From: Symsagittifera roscoffensis
Taxonomy: Eukaryota; Xenacoelomorpha; Acoela; Convolutidae
NCBI RefSeq assembly: GCF_963678635.1
Contig: NC_087069.1
Location: 27,952,303 to 28,016,302, forward strand
Direction: 5' to 3'
Length of the DNA: 64,000 nucleotides
How positions within the stretch are numbered: position 1 is the stretch's first letter; each line of letters starts with the position of its first letter. Position numbers and translations under genes: made by a program. Below the pieces are notes generated by a model that was not told where the DNA came from, did not search any database, and saw only the letters and a list, made by a program, of their open reading frames with translations. Positions 37,213 through 48,390 of this stretch are shown in pieces.

Positions 37213-40200
37213 TTAGAATTGCTCGGAGAGTTGCTCTCCGGCAAGTTCCGGTTCGTTCCCCCATGGAGGCCGACGAGGGTTCCAACGTGGAAGTTCCTTC
37301 GTCTGCCGGATCAGTCGTCGCTTCCAGCGTGTCCGTGCCGTTTTCAAAGTCGCTGAGGAATTTGAAGTCCAGGCTGGACATCCCTGCTGTCGAAGCCTTG
37401 TCGTCCTCTTTCTCGGCTTGATCGGGATCCTGTTGCATAAGTTCTTCCGATCGACGGCTTCGTTTCTGCCCATCGTCTCGTCTTGATTCTTTCCTGAACT
37501 TGAGGGCCCTTGCTCTTCATCCCTTGACTCATCAGGAAATTTCGGTAGAACTAGCCTGCCAGCTGACTGATCTTCCTCCTCTCCGTGAACTACCTTGACT
37601 TCTTTATAGCCAAAGGGTGCTAGCACGGTTCTAGTCTATAGGGTTCGTCCCACCGTTAACCCTGGTTTTACACTAGTTAGGATTAGGGAGGCTTCTGGTA
37701 AGTCAGCCTTGCCTCTAATGATCACAGGCGCCAGATCCAGTTTCGTCCGTTGCTCGTCAAACCTCCCAGGCTTCGGAGCCGCTGTTTTGTTCATTCGTCT
37801 CCTCGTTGCTTCATCCGTGTAAGCAAACTGCGTATACTGCATCACTGCGGCGTTTCTGCCCACAAAACACGGGTCCAGAACTTCGCTACCTCCTCTCATT
37901 GGTCTCAAAGGCTCTCAACCTAGGGATTTGTACTAAGGAGTCTGCTCCGAGCAACATCCTTCTAATCAAAGAGAATTCCGAGAAGTCTTCTGGCAGTTTG
38001 TTGTAGTCACTCCAGCCCTTCGTTTCTTCACTCAATTTGTGGTACGCTGCGGTCAGTCGAGGAATTCTTGTGACTTCGCTGTTTGTTTTTTCGTGGGGTC
38101 TGAGATTGCAGAGCTTCGGGAATACCTCAATGTGCCCTCTGCCCTCTGTCCATTTCTCCCATCTTGTCACGGAAGTGATCATCGAAGTTTATGAAGGTCA
38201 TCTCCGGCTCTGATATCTTCGCGAATAACAAGTCCTCGCTCATCAATTCTCGTAGTGCGTGTTGTTCGCACCAGTTAAGTGTACTTCCGTCCACTGCTGA
38301 TATGAGGTTCAGGCACAACACCGACCTCCTTTAAGCCTCTACCGTGACTGCCGGACCGTATATCACTGTCACGAACTCCGTGGCTCCTCTGATCAATGCT
38401 AAGGGATCGGTCCTCATAGCTAAGCTCAGGTTACTTAGCAGGGGCATTCCCCAGCATGACGTCGCACGTCTTCCTCCTTCTGAATTGCTTCATCCTCTAC
38501 TGTTCCAAAGCGATTCTGCTGCAGGAGGTACTTTATGAGAGTATGTCGCAAATCTCTTATCTTGTTCCAGGATTCCGTGGATCGCTTCACGTCGAATTTC
38601 ATCACATTCTCCCTCATCTGCTCCGGATAGCGTGTCAAATTCACCAATCTTCCCAAGTTTCCATGTGTTATCGCAAACAACGTTACAAGTCCATCTAGTC
38701 GCAATTTCTGCACTTCTTCGGTGAGCAGTACCGCTCACCCTCTCACGAAGTTCTCTGCTCCAAACGTCACAAACAGGGCAAGTAATTCAACGATCGATAC
38801 TTCTATTACTGCTTGGAGGATTTCTTTTATCAGATATCGAGAAAGCGATGGATATTTTTTTGCGAAGAAGGAGGCGGTTCATCCGGCTCCTAACCCTTCC
38901 AGCATGCTGTCAGTCCGGTCGAAGCCTTCTTCTCCCTTTACATTCTGTGTCCAGAAAGCTTCCAGGGTAACTTGGCACACTCTGTTTACGAACTCGGCTG
39001 ACTTCTCTTCAGCATTTTTGGCCAGGTCTACCTCTTTCACTAGGTAGGCATGGATTTTCCTGATCATCACTGGGCCTCCCTCGAAAGCATTCGCGCCCAA
39101 TGCGGCTATCCGAGAAGTCAAGTGCAGCCACTTGTTAGCCTCTGGTTTCGTTCTCAAAACCATCGCTTCCAAGTGAGCTCTGTTCTCCATGGAATTCTTC
39201 CTTCTCTCTCCTTCCTCCTTTAATTCCATTCCTCGGAACCATAAATCGTTTGACATCGCTACAATCACTCGATGGTAATCGTCAATTCCTGGTTTCAGTT
39301 TGAGTTGTCGGCTGAAATTGGACAGTTCCAACCCCAGTACCTCGTCTAACACTAACATTCGAGATGTCAGACCACACCGCAAGTATTTCCGCCCTAAGTG
39401 GCCTTAGTTTCTCCATCTCTGTTCCCCGATTTGGGGCAGAAATGATCACATCATTTTTCCCTTCCGAGAGCAACGCCACCATCGCATATACAAACTTCAG
39501 TCCATCCGGTAGATGTTCATATCCCGGAGACAGTGCAACACGGCTCTCAATGTTATCTTGGTGAAGGCACCTTCTTTCAGGGTGTCCACTACTTCACCTA
39601 TTGGTTCGAGGATATCCTTTATAGCTGGCAATACAGCGGCTTCGGCTGTCGTAGGCTCTCTGAGTCTGCTCAGGCCACCCCTACTATGTAGATGGTCATT
39701 AATGCAAGCAAATACGATTGTGATTGAGTTCATTTCCCTCTGTCGTTGTTCCCCGATTGCCATTGACACCGACTGCATTAGGTCCAGGTCGACCGCTGCC
39801 AACATTATAACATCAGGCCAAAACAGAGACTAGGAGGTATGTACGATGTCTGAGTTCGCGACCATCATAATCTTTGGCTTCCTCATTTCTGCTTTGCCAT
39901 ACGCCGCAAAGATGGTCTCGTCTTTCTTAATCGCCTTCAATCCCCCGTATCTCTGAACATCACCTTCTTGAGCCACTTGTGTCGGGTACGCTCTTTCTTT
40001 CACGTGACCTGGGGCTGCTCTTATCTGCTTGAACATTTTTACGTGTTTTCCTAGTGGTGCCCTCGTTGTCAAGAATCTTCTGGGCCTTTCTTCTCAATTT
40101 CCTTCATTGTGATTCAATTTCACATCTTGCAAAGGTCTTGCATTCACTGGATCCATTGTATTGTTTGAGGGCAGTCCCGCCATGTCGGCAAATCTCAAGG

Positions 40201-40612
40201 CAGTCGTAGAGCTGAAGTTCATGCCAACAGGCTATCAACCAGTCCACGCCTGTTATTGAATACAGTCCGTTGACGGACAATCTCGCTCCATTCAACATCC
40301 TCAAGGCATATGCTGCAAATCTCACCGTCTGAAGGTTCAACTTCGTCAAATCCTGTTTGTAAATATGCCAGGGAGAAGGTATGGGCTCGACCACATCAAA
40401 GAGCTCCTGTCTAGGCGTCGCTCCTCTCGGCTGGTACTCGTCGTCTCTGATCTTGTCTCTGATCTCGAGGTTCTGGTCGTCTTTGCGGTCGGATTGACAG
40501 GTCCTAATCTTCGTCTTGGATGAATGGTTCTTCTTATTGGCGCTTCCCCCAATCGATCTTGTACATCTGTCCTTTGCCCTGGCTCGCTAGAGCTTTGCGG
40601 CCTGTAGGTCAC
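37213..40612 (-). pseudogene. ORF-2, large unknown protein, about 1,100 codons, broken
   Basis: Open pieces in order on the minus strand: 40612-40346 (Ser/Arg-rich), 40394-40104, 40072-39830, 39805-39497, 39482-39282, 39382-38879, 38713-38435, 38321-38127, 38182-37886, 37908-37636 and 37626-37213. Frameshifts join most; an in-frame TAG separates the last two. Overlapping ends show that one continuous coding region once existed. Two short runs, KIMMVANSDI (about 39880) and VFACINDHLH (about 39720), faintly recall blocks I and III of SGNH hydrolases, but I do not claim the fold. It starts with a 4-bp overlap of the ORF-1 stop, suggesting coupled or polyprotein expression. I do not recognise the family. 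Confidence 0.5.
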
Positions 40613-42441
40613 GGCTGGGACCGTGGGTTACGGGGCACAAAGGTTGAAATTGCCGGCTCGTTTGTGGTTTTCTTCTTCTTTAGTACTCCCGTGTCAAAGA
40701 GCTCGACTTCCATTTCATCCAGTCGCTCCTGGAAGACTCGGTTCAACCAGGCTTGTCCTTCGATGCTATCAAAGTGGATCCCATCGGTGGTTAGTCTGGC
40801 CTGATCCATAGCTCTCAGCTCGTGTTCAATGTCCATAAGGATTATCCATCCAGAATTCCGACTCGCCAGATTCATCAGTATATTGTTCCACCTGATGACA
40901 CCTTCATTATGCCTCCTTCCTGTCGACGTTTTCAAGCTCGTGGGTACGGTGCAGACGGCCAGTAACGCGCAATTGAACTTCTGCCAGAGAGTAGTGAATA
41001 GGCACACTATCATCGTCTCCCATTGTGCCTCTTCCTCATCTGAGCCTCTAGACACATTGTTCGTCCCTATCAGGATCATTATGTTAGGGAACCTCCCTGT
41101 GTTCGTCAGATCCACCATTCAAAATAGCTGGGCTATCGTTGCACCTCCAAAGGCCATCACCGTAGTGATCCAGGAGGTCCTCAGGTTATGGAGTATTCTA
41201 ACCAAGCTGTCACACAGTATCAGATGTGATGTCCCAAGTGGCGGTTGCTGCAGGTTTACTGCTCGGCTCCAAGTCGATCGAGTGAAGCAGGCTCGCGGAT
41301 CCGTGTCCGGAACTCCTGTGAAGTTATTCTTCACCTGGTTGTTCTTCTGCTCGTCAATCACTCGGGACACTTTCTTCATCGACATTTCTCGTAACTTCCT
41401 GTCTGCGACCTTAGAGCTCCTTGTTGGTAACGTTGTATCACTAACTCCCGTTCTCGTCATTGTCTCTTGGGAGAGTCAAACTCTGCCAGTATCATCTATT
41501 GTTCCATAGGGTGCAGTCACCCCGGAACCTGGCATATTCCTATTAGCGACCAATCGTCCAGCTGTTTCTATCATTTTTTTCACTGTTTGCTCCACGACTG
41601 GGTAACCTAGGGTGTCACTCGGGTCCGGGATTGTCACTCGACCAGTTGTAGCTGGGATTCGCGCCTCCGTCGTTTGACTCAACTCGCGCGGCGTCAAAAG
41701 GTCTATCGAGGACTGCCCACGAGGAAAACACCTTGTAGGTATCATTTTTTCTACGGCTGTCGTCAACGCCAGCCGTTCCGATCGCTCTTTGTACTCTCGC
41801 CTCAAGCGCTCTATTTCTTCACCCTGTTTCTTGTTGCAATCTTTAAACAGTCTTTTCCACATGTCTCTGTCTTCTTCCATACTGAGCATGGTTTTGGTAA
41901 TTTTGTCCAGCTCCCTTCTGGTCTTCTCGAGTTCTTCTATCGTTCCGTTAAGATATTGCACAGTTTCCTTCGTCTGAACCTCTACTTCTACTCTCGCCCG
42001 CTTTCGTGGCACAGCTGCTCTCAGTTAGGAACTAGTCGAGGCAGCCTCGCTGTTCATCTCCTGATGCATCTTTCTCAGACGAGGCCTAGGCTTGGTTGGC
42101 AGAGGCATCTCACCTGGCCGGTAGGTCCTGGAACTTCCCAATCCAGGCTCGTTCGCCAAGTCACTTCCTGAGAGAGCCCCGTTTCTCCATCTCATTACCC
42201 TCATGTTTGGGCGGTCTAAAACTCCCCTCTCTCCATATTCTGCCATCAATAAGATATGCGTGGGGCAATCCCCACGGTTATCATGCCCCAAGATGTTTTT
42301 TAAGGCGGCAAGCAACATGACTACCTCTGGGTTCTCCAGAGCGAAGTCTCAATCCATCAGCCGACGATAGATCGCATCTATCATGGGTCCTACATACGCC
42401 TCTGCCAGGTCCATATATTCGTCTAAATTGAAGTTGTCCAT
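40609..42441 (-). pseudogene. ORF-1: coiled-coil plus SGNH/GDSL-type esterase domain
   Basis: A single reading frame of 610 codons runs from ATG 42441, interrupted only by four in-frame stops (42351-42349 TGA, 42027-42025 TAA, 41478-41476 TGA, 41121-41119 TGA) and no frameshift. Residues 1-140 are of unknown type, and about 155-225 form a charged coiled coil. Residues about 405-575 carry all SGNH blocks: CDSL with the candidate nucleophile Ser near 412, an FGG oxyanion Gly just after 430, GTNN with Asn near 461, and DGIH with Asp/His near 553 and 556. Such hydrolases cleave ester bonds. Similar domains are known in ORF1 of CR1-like LINEs and in some giant retroelements. It follows family A integrase on the same strand. 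A nearby CR1-like reverse transcriptase was looked for and not seen. Confidence 0.7.
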
Positions 42442-43286
42442 CTTATTCTAGTTTCGATTCCTATTATCAGTTTGATCAATTGAAATCAGGTGAATAATTG
42501 AGCAATCAATCAGGATCTAGAAAAGAGGTCACGAATATCACATTTGTCAGCTTTATTCTAACTTTATAATAAAATTTATTTAAAACAGTCAGATAAAAAG
42601 ATTTTGATTCTAAATTTTAATAAAATCAATTTGTTGCTAAAACTTTGGAATTCGACCTAAGAATGACAGTCCAAACGTTCATCGGTTATCCACCGAATAA
42701 GGAGCGTCATTCGGTTATTCATGGTCACTAATCTCTCCATACCCAGGGTCTTAATAACACAACACATATCACATAACATATCACACACAACACACTTAGT
42801 ATGGAACCTTCCTACATGCAACCTAAACTCAGCCTTCCTAAAATAATATTTCTTATGTAAGTATACATGTTTATTAGAATCAGAAAAGATTACATGTATC
42901 GATTCGGGTCATATATTGGAAGCGAGAATTCTCGTGCAATCCTTAATTTTTTATTAATAAATTTTCAGTGTTGGTAAGTCCTACTCCCACTGCCCGGACA
43001 AAAATATCCATCGACATCCCCGTCGATCGCATACCGGATATTAAGTCAAAGTTGGATGCAGGAATGAGTAGTTGCCTTCCTGGGCAGCCCAGGAAGGATC
43101 ATCTCTTTCGGTTTTTAAGTATTTCATGCTCTCACGGGCCACATCTTGAATCGTGACAATGGTCTCTTTTGGGTCCGACGTCATTCCGTTCAGCCATTCC
43201 AAGACACGCAGATTCGCCAAGTCTCGCTCGTAGGATTGCTGTTGCTCGTCGTCGATTTCTATCTCGGGCTTGGACCGGTCATCGAT
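42442..43286 (-). other. Spacer between integrase and ORF-1
   Basis: 42442-42965 is AT-rich and non-coding. 42966-43286 may still hold the decayed end of the pol polyprotein. The stretch is where a second promoter or a splice acceptor for ORF-1 would have to lie if all these ORFs belong to one element. No LTR-A similarity was found here, which argues that pol and ORF-1 are not separated by an element end. Confidence 0.4.
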
Positions 43287-44640
43287 TCACTCCTCGTCGC
43301 GGTCGTCGACTATGTCGATGTCTTGCGACACGGTTATTTTTTCTAGACCCACCAATTTTTCCACTATCTTCTTCAGTTCAATTCTGTCTACTACGAAGTC
43401 ATCTCCGTAAGGATTGTATTTCTTCGTGAGTCTTGTCCTGTCACTCTGCCAAGTCTGTATGGTAAACGGAAGATCTGGTTCAAAATTCTTGGGGACCTCC
43501 ATGTGATCGGGGTCTTGCCAGTCCTCTTCTGCGTAAGGTAAGGTTCCTTCATCTGCTTCAATCACCTCGTTGGGATCCAGGTCCAGTGGTGGACTTGACC
43601 CTTGCTCTACGACCTCAATCCCATCATATTTTTCCCTGGTGCCCTTCTCGTTGACCTCACAGTCAGGGTCCATCATCAGATAATCCCCTCTTCCATGTCT
43701 GGAGGTATACACCTTTTCGGTGGTATAACGTTTTGAAATACCCATTAGGTATAACGTTTAGTCTGCTACCGAGTAAGCTTTTGCGCCCGCTGCTTTTTTA
43801 TCGAACTTTTTCCTCTGTCTTGCCTGTGCCTGCTGATTGTTCCGTCTGCACAAGTCGTTTAATTCCTGTTGACGTCTAATCACATCCCTTACATAGACCT
43901 CTGGAGACGTTTTCTTTCCCTCATTTTCTGGGTAGAACAAAGTTAAGGGCAAAGACTTCTCGTGTCCCGTTAACATCATGTGTGGACAAACCCGGTGGTG
44001 GACTGTATTGTGCTGTTTTAAGCTCCCATCGCCTGTGGAAGGTATCTGTCCCAATCGGTCATGTGCCTGGACTAATATACCCTCAGCATCGACACTAACG
44101 TTCGATTTTGCCTTTCCACTAAGCCATTCGTCTGGGGATCGTATGTCGTGGAGTGAGCTTGACCCACCTGTGAACGTTTCATGAGCTCCATCGTTAGTTC
44201 TGCCACGAAAGCTGTTTCGTTTTCCGATTGAAATGTCATCGGACAACCATGTCTCGCTATCCAAGTATTGATTAGGTGATCGCACGTCTCTTCTGCTGAG
44301 GCAGTTATGCAGGGCACGGCATCTGCATACTTCGTGAAGTGGTTTATCATGACCAAGACCTGATTATAGCCACTGTCTGTCATACATATTTTCTGGTGGT
44401 CAATTGTACCACCTCGTTGAATTCAGATGACTCGGTCGACTGCAAGGGAAATCGCAATTTCCTTGGATCCTTGACCTGTTGGCATGAAAGACATGCTGTT
44501 ACCCACTTCTCGCGTGCCTTTTTCATTCCAGGCCACTCAAGGTGCTTCAGAATCCTCTGGTATACTTTGTCGATTCCCTGATGGCCCATCTGATGATGTG
44601 ACATGAATGAAAGTTCTGTCTGATAGAGTTGCGGCAACAC
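43287..44640 (-). pseudogene. Family A integrase and C-terminal tail (copy A1)
   Basis: Zinc-binding HHCC domain at 44640-44460: HHQMGHQGIDK, then CLSCQQ. Catalytic core at 44383-44072 and 44285-43758: PQTNGLVERQ supplies the third acidic residue. The usual SDN around the second Asp reads SEN, so that catalytic Asp seems replaced by Glu. The stretch around the first Asp is lost at a frameshift near 44385. An acidic tail at 43745-43287 is joined in frame across a TAA at 43757-43755. Integrases insert the DNA copy; this one is broken. It is the only integrase of family A preserved in the window. Confidence 0.8.
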
Positions 44641-45955
44641 TATCTCGCTTTATTTGCACAGGACCTTGACTTTTTCTCTTACCGTACAAGCCACAATTCC
44701 GTCCTTGTTCAGATATAACCTTCCCTCTTTCCGCATACAGTACTGTCTCAGAATGCGGTAACTGTCTTCCTCCAGGTCACCTTTGTCCGGAGCTTCCTTT
44801 TAGATCCACCTTTTCGGGTTGCTCGTCATGCGGTCATTTTCCTGCGCACTTAGTAGGTCCGAGAGTCTGTATCTCGTCTTCAAGTACGTCTTAATGACCC
44901 TCATCTGACTATTCAGCTCATTGGGCTGATGCGATGCGTGTCATCTTCCATCTTAACGCACCAAATGTTCGCCAACGGTCGTGTTTCTTGTTCGAACGGT
45001 TGAAGATCAGTCCTGACTACCTCTTTTTAAGGCAAAAAAACTTATCGAACGTTTCGATTTCCCTATTGTTTCCAGATCATCTACTGCGTTGTCAATGACT
45101 CTTTCACTTGGTATGAGGTAGAGATCACTGTCAGGGTCTTGATATACCTCCCTGTCCAGATCCCTTGCTCGAGTCTCCACTAGTAGTGTTTCGCTTAATC
45201 TGACAGTTCCGATCCTGAGCTCGAGTTCCTGTCTGAGTAGGTCTCGATTCCTGAATTCCGGGAGTTGTCATCAATTGAAGATTCTGCGATGGAGCACGTT
45301 CTCTCTTCCGAATCAGTTCTGTGCGTTCTGCTCATCCATCTGAACTCCCCGGACAAATTTTTATCCTCCAGGTCCTGTTCCTCATCAGGAACCTTTTCTT
45401 CTACATCGGACTCCCCGGACAAACTTTTTGTTCCGGGTTTTGATCCTGAACTCGACAGCTCTCCTCACTAGTCGTCTCACCGGACAAACATTCTTGCTCC
45501 AGGTGTCGTTCAACCTCCTCTTCTTCCTTATGCTGGTCTTCAAAGGTAACGGTTTTCTTTTGTGTATCGTTCCCCTGTCCTTTCCTTTTGTATGAAGTAC
45601 TTGTTAAAACGTCTTGGGGTATTGATAACACTAGTTGCTGAACTATTGCCCTACAGTCCTTCTCATTTTTTTGTGTTGTCGTCTTGACGGTATGATCTTC
45701 GCCTTCTCACTGACTGTCAGTGATGCCATGGCTGCTGCCCACTCGGGGTCATCTCTGGTCACTTCTCTCTCTAACAACCCACCCAGCATCCGCATTACTT
45801 GCGTTGTTACCTGCACCGTTTTTTCCAATAATGAGAGATTGTTTATGTTCATGCGAGAGAGTTTCTGCTGGACCAGGTTGAGCGCAGCAACAGATCCAAG
45901 GGCACCGGGTTCTTCTTGGTTAGAATCTTTATCTCGGCTGCTTTCTCTATATTAA
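44641..45955 (-). pseudogene. Family A acidic linker between RNase H and integrase (A1)
   Basis: Open pieces are 45852-45643, 45631-45401 and 45422-45195. The protein is Glu/Asp/Ser-rich with repeated LSGE motifs, each about 22 residues apart, encoded by a degenerate 66-69 bp repeat (CTCCCCGGACAAA on the + strand at about 45352 and 45411, CACCGGACAAAC at about 45479). A single-base difference from A2 near 45667 shifts the frame. Such long linkers are not standard in Ty3 elements; the role is unknown. Confidence 0.65.
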
Positions 45956-47300
45956 ACTCAGGATGTCCTCGAACTGGATGTCCAGCTTGTCTAACCATCT
46001 CGTCAGGGAAAGTGCTTCATAAGTTTCTTTGTCCAGAAGTGAGAACCCTTCCTTGATTTCTGCCTAATTGGCTTGCTTCTGTTCCAATCTTTCATAGAAC
46101 TCGGTCTTTTTGCTGAGGCTGTCAGCATTCTGGTGTTTGTCACGCATCCTGTGCTCGATTATCATGTGGTAATCACACTATGCATCTACCAAAATACTCT
46201 GATCCATCGAGTATGTCTTCAACCAGGATAACGCTCTGGTGTCCAAGCGTAACTTAAAAGGAGCGCTACCCAAGTATGCGCGGTACTTTTCCACAAAAGT
46301 GACTACTGCAAAAAATTCTGCTTTCGGTGCAACATATTTCATCTCAATGTCACTTAACACCTTGCAGCCATACCTAGCGCTGGCGCCTCGCCCAGTTCCC
46401 GCTTTATGTTCTCGAAGGCAGCTTGAGCTTCTTCGTTCCATTCGAACTTCTTTCCTTTGTTGCGCATCAACTTCTGCATGGGATACACCTTGTCTGCCTA
46501 CCCTTTTATGAACTCACGGTAATAATTGGCAAACCCTAGGAAGCTCAAGAGTTGTGTGTCCCTTCTGGGAGCCTTCTATGTCAACACAGCCTCTACTGCT
46601 TCCGGGTCCAGCCTCACGCCATGCCTGTCCACCATTCTTCCTAGATACCTGATTGAATCCCTGATAATGTCACATTTCGATGGTTTGCATTTCAAGCGCG
46701 CTCTTTTCATGCAGCCAAAGACCTCATCGAGCCAATCAATGTGGTCTTCCAGGGTGAGTGTTGCTATGACCACGTCATCCACGTAACACATCACAAGGTT
46801 CCCGTACTTCTTCGTCACTCTGGTCAAAGCCTGAGTCATTAGTCTTTGAAAAGTGGCCGTTGCGTTGCACAAGCCGAAGGGCATCCTCTTCCACTGGTAC
46901 AACCCAAATTCACATGCGAATCCGGTCTTTTCTCTGTCCTTCTTCCTCAGAGAGACCTGCCAGAAGGCAGAACTCAAGTCCAGTGTGGTGAAGAACTCGG
47001 TGTCACCAAGTTTCAAGAGGCTCTCGTCTATTCGCGGTATCGCGTACGCATCCATTATTTTCACTGCGTTCAAGTAACGAAAATCGCAACAGAACCTAAG
47101 CTGCCCCCTTCTTTTTTGCTATGACTACCCCGCAAGCCCGGGGCAATTTCGAGTATTCTATCAAGTCGTATTCGAGCAATATTTCTATTTCCGCTCGGCA
47201 CGCTTCCGGTTTTTGTGGCGTCATTCGTCATGTGCCTTCCCTATGGGGAACGGCGCCTTCCTCTAGTTCGATTTCGTGTTCGACGAAGTTACAACAACCG
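45956..47300 (-). pseudogene. Family A reverse transcriptase and RNase H (A1)
   Basis: RT: 47290-47080 in pieces, then 47073-46576 open for 165 codons, with [23 protein letters not shown] and the catalytic YVDD intact. Its C-terminal part continues in another frame. RNase H: 46441-46178 with KVLSDIEMKY and YRAYLGSAPFKLR. About 110 bp present in A2 (51300-51410, including the LDTDA motif) are deleted here, removing the first catalytic Asp of RNase H. RT copies the element RNA into DNA. The RT core could fold, but neighbouring breaks prevent a normal polyprotein. Confidence 0.85.
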
Positions 47301-48390
47301 ATATTTGCCTTAAGTTTTGAAAAAACATCCGCGTTCCGATTTAAAACAGCCCGCAATGATTCAAAATCTCCCTCACCTATTTTCCTTTTTAAGTGTTCTA
47401 TCTCCGACTAAAACGGTTTGTCAGATTCTAGTTCATATGACGAGGGGCATTCCAGAAAATTCGAGCAGCTCGACAAGCCGTCGTCCGTTTCGGATTTCCT
47501 TGAAAACAGTTTATGAATAAATTTAATTTCATTAATTCTTTTTAAAATTATATGGTTGTTGGCATGATAAGGGCAGTCCTTAACGTCATACCTCTTCAAC
47601 TTTCGTGTCTCTTCATAGTCGGTCCTCATCGGCAAAGCGTAACCAAGTTTCTTTCCACGCTAGATTGAAACCGTGGTGTCTAGTGGGTTCAAGAACACAC
47701 TGACACACAGTCCGTTTCGAGTTACTGAGAAGCTCCGGACTAAAATCACTGAACTTTGACTTTTTGGGTTCGGTAATAGACAAACCTGTTTGCTATTACT
47801 TAACGAGTTCAAACTTTTCATCCTAAAAACAGCTACCACAGCTTGGTCTGGTTGTAGTTTAACGTTTCTATCTAGAAAAATGTGCACCTTTTTTTCATCC
47901 GTTTTTATCCTATTAATTGGTCGCTTAACATACTTCCAGTCCGGGTTTCAAACAAGCTCAACCAAAGGTCCCATCCTCCCATGTGGAGGACCGTTATTGG
48001 TGTTCTTCCGGCTACTTAAATCGCTCCTCGATTGGCTGCCGCTAGTCGGAGATTCGTCGGAATTAGGTCTTCCCTCGTGAGGCCCATTCTTTCCCAAGTT
48101 TTTATCGGCATCACACTTACTACCGCTCCCGTGTCCAGAAGCCCTTTGACTCCGATTTTCTTCCCGTTGGTGTCGAGCAGATGTTCATTCATATCTGCTT
48201 CGTATCCCATGTGAACCGCGTCTTGCTTCATCATGGCGTCATGGCATATCCTACGGTCTTTAAATTCTTCTTCACCCAAATAGAATTGCCCTATTTGGTC
48301 ACTGTCTGTCGTCACGTAGGTCCTAGTGTAGATATTGATCCCGTCCACGTTCAGCATCACTTGATACGGTCCATAGACTTCGTGTAGCGC
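47275..48390 (-). pseudogene. Family A protease and PR-RT linker (A1)
   Basis: An aspartic protease at 48360-48016 has the LLDTGAVVSVM active-site motif intact. About 100 bp after it, present in A2 at 52389-52490, are missing. The PR-RT linker at 47935-47300 holds two open pieces (47887-47660, 47635-47408) and is retained here but deleted in A2. The protease would cleave Gag-Pol. The site is good but the downstream frame is broken. Confidence 0.8.

Noticed and set aside
28841-42441. Polinton/Maverick or other DNA virus-like element for the ORF block
   Set aside because: I saw no protein-primed DNA polymerase, packaging ATPase, major capsid protein or terminal inverted repeats. LTR-A adjacency fits a retroelement better.
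37213-42441. CR1-like LINE with an esterase ORF1
   Set aside because: No endonuclease or LINE reverse transcriptase follows the SGNH domain on the same strand. It remains an alternative for ORF-1 only.
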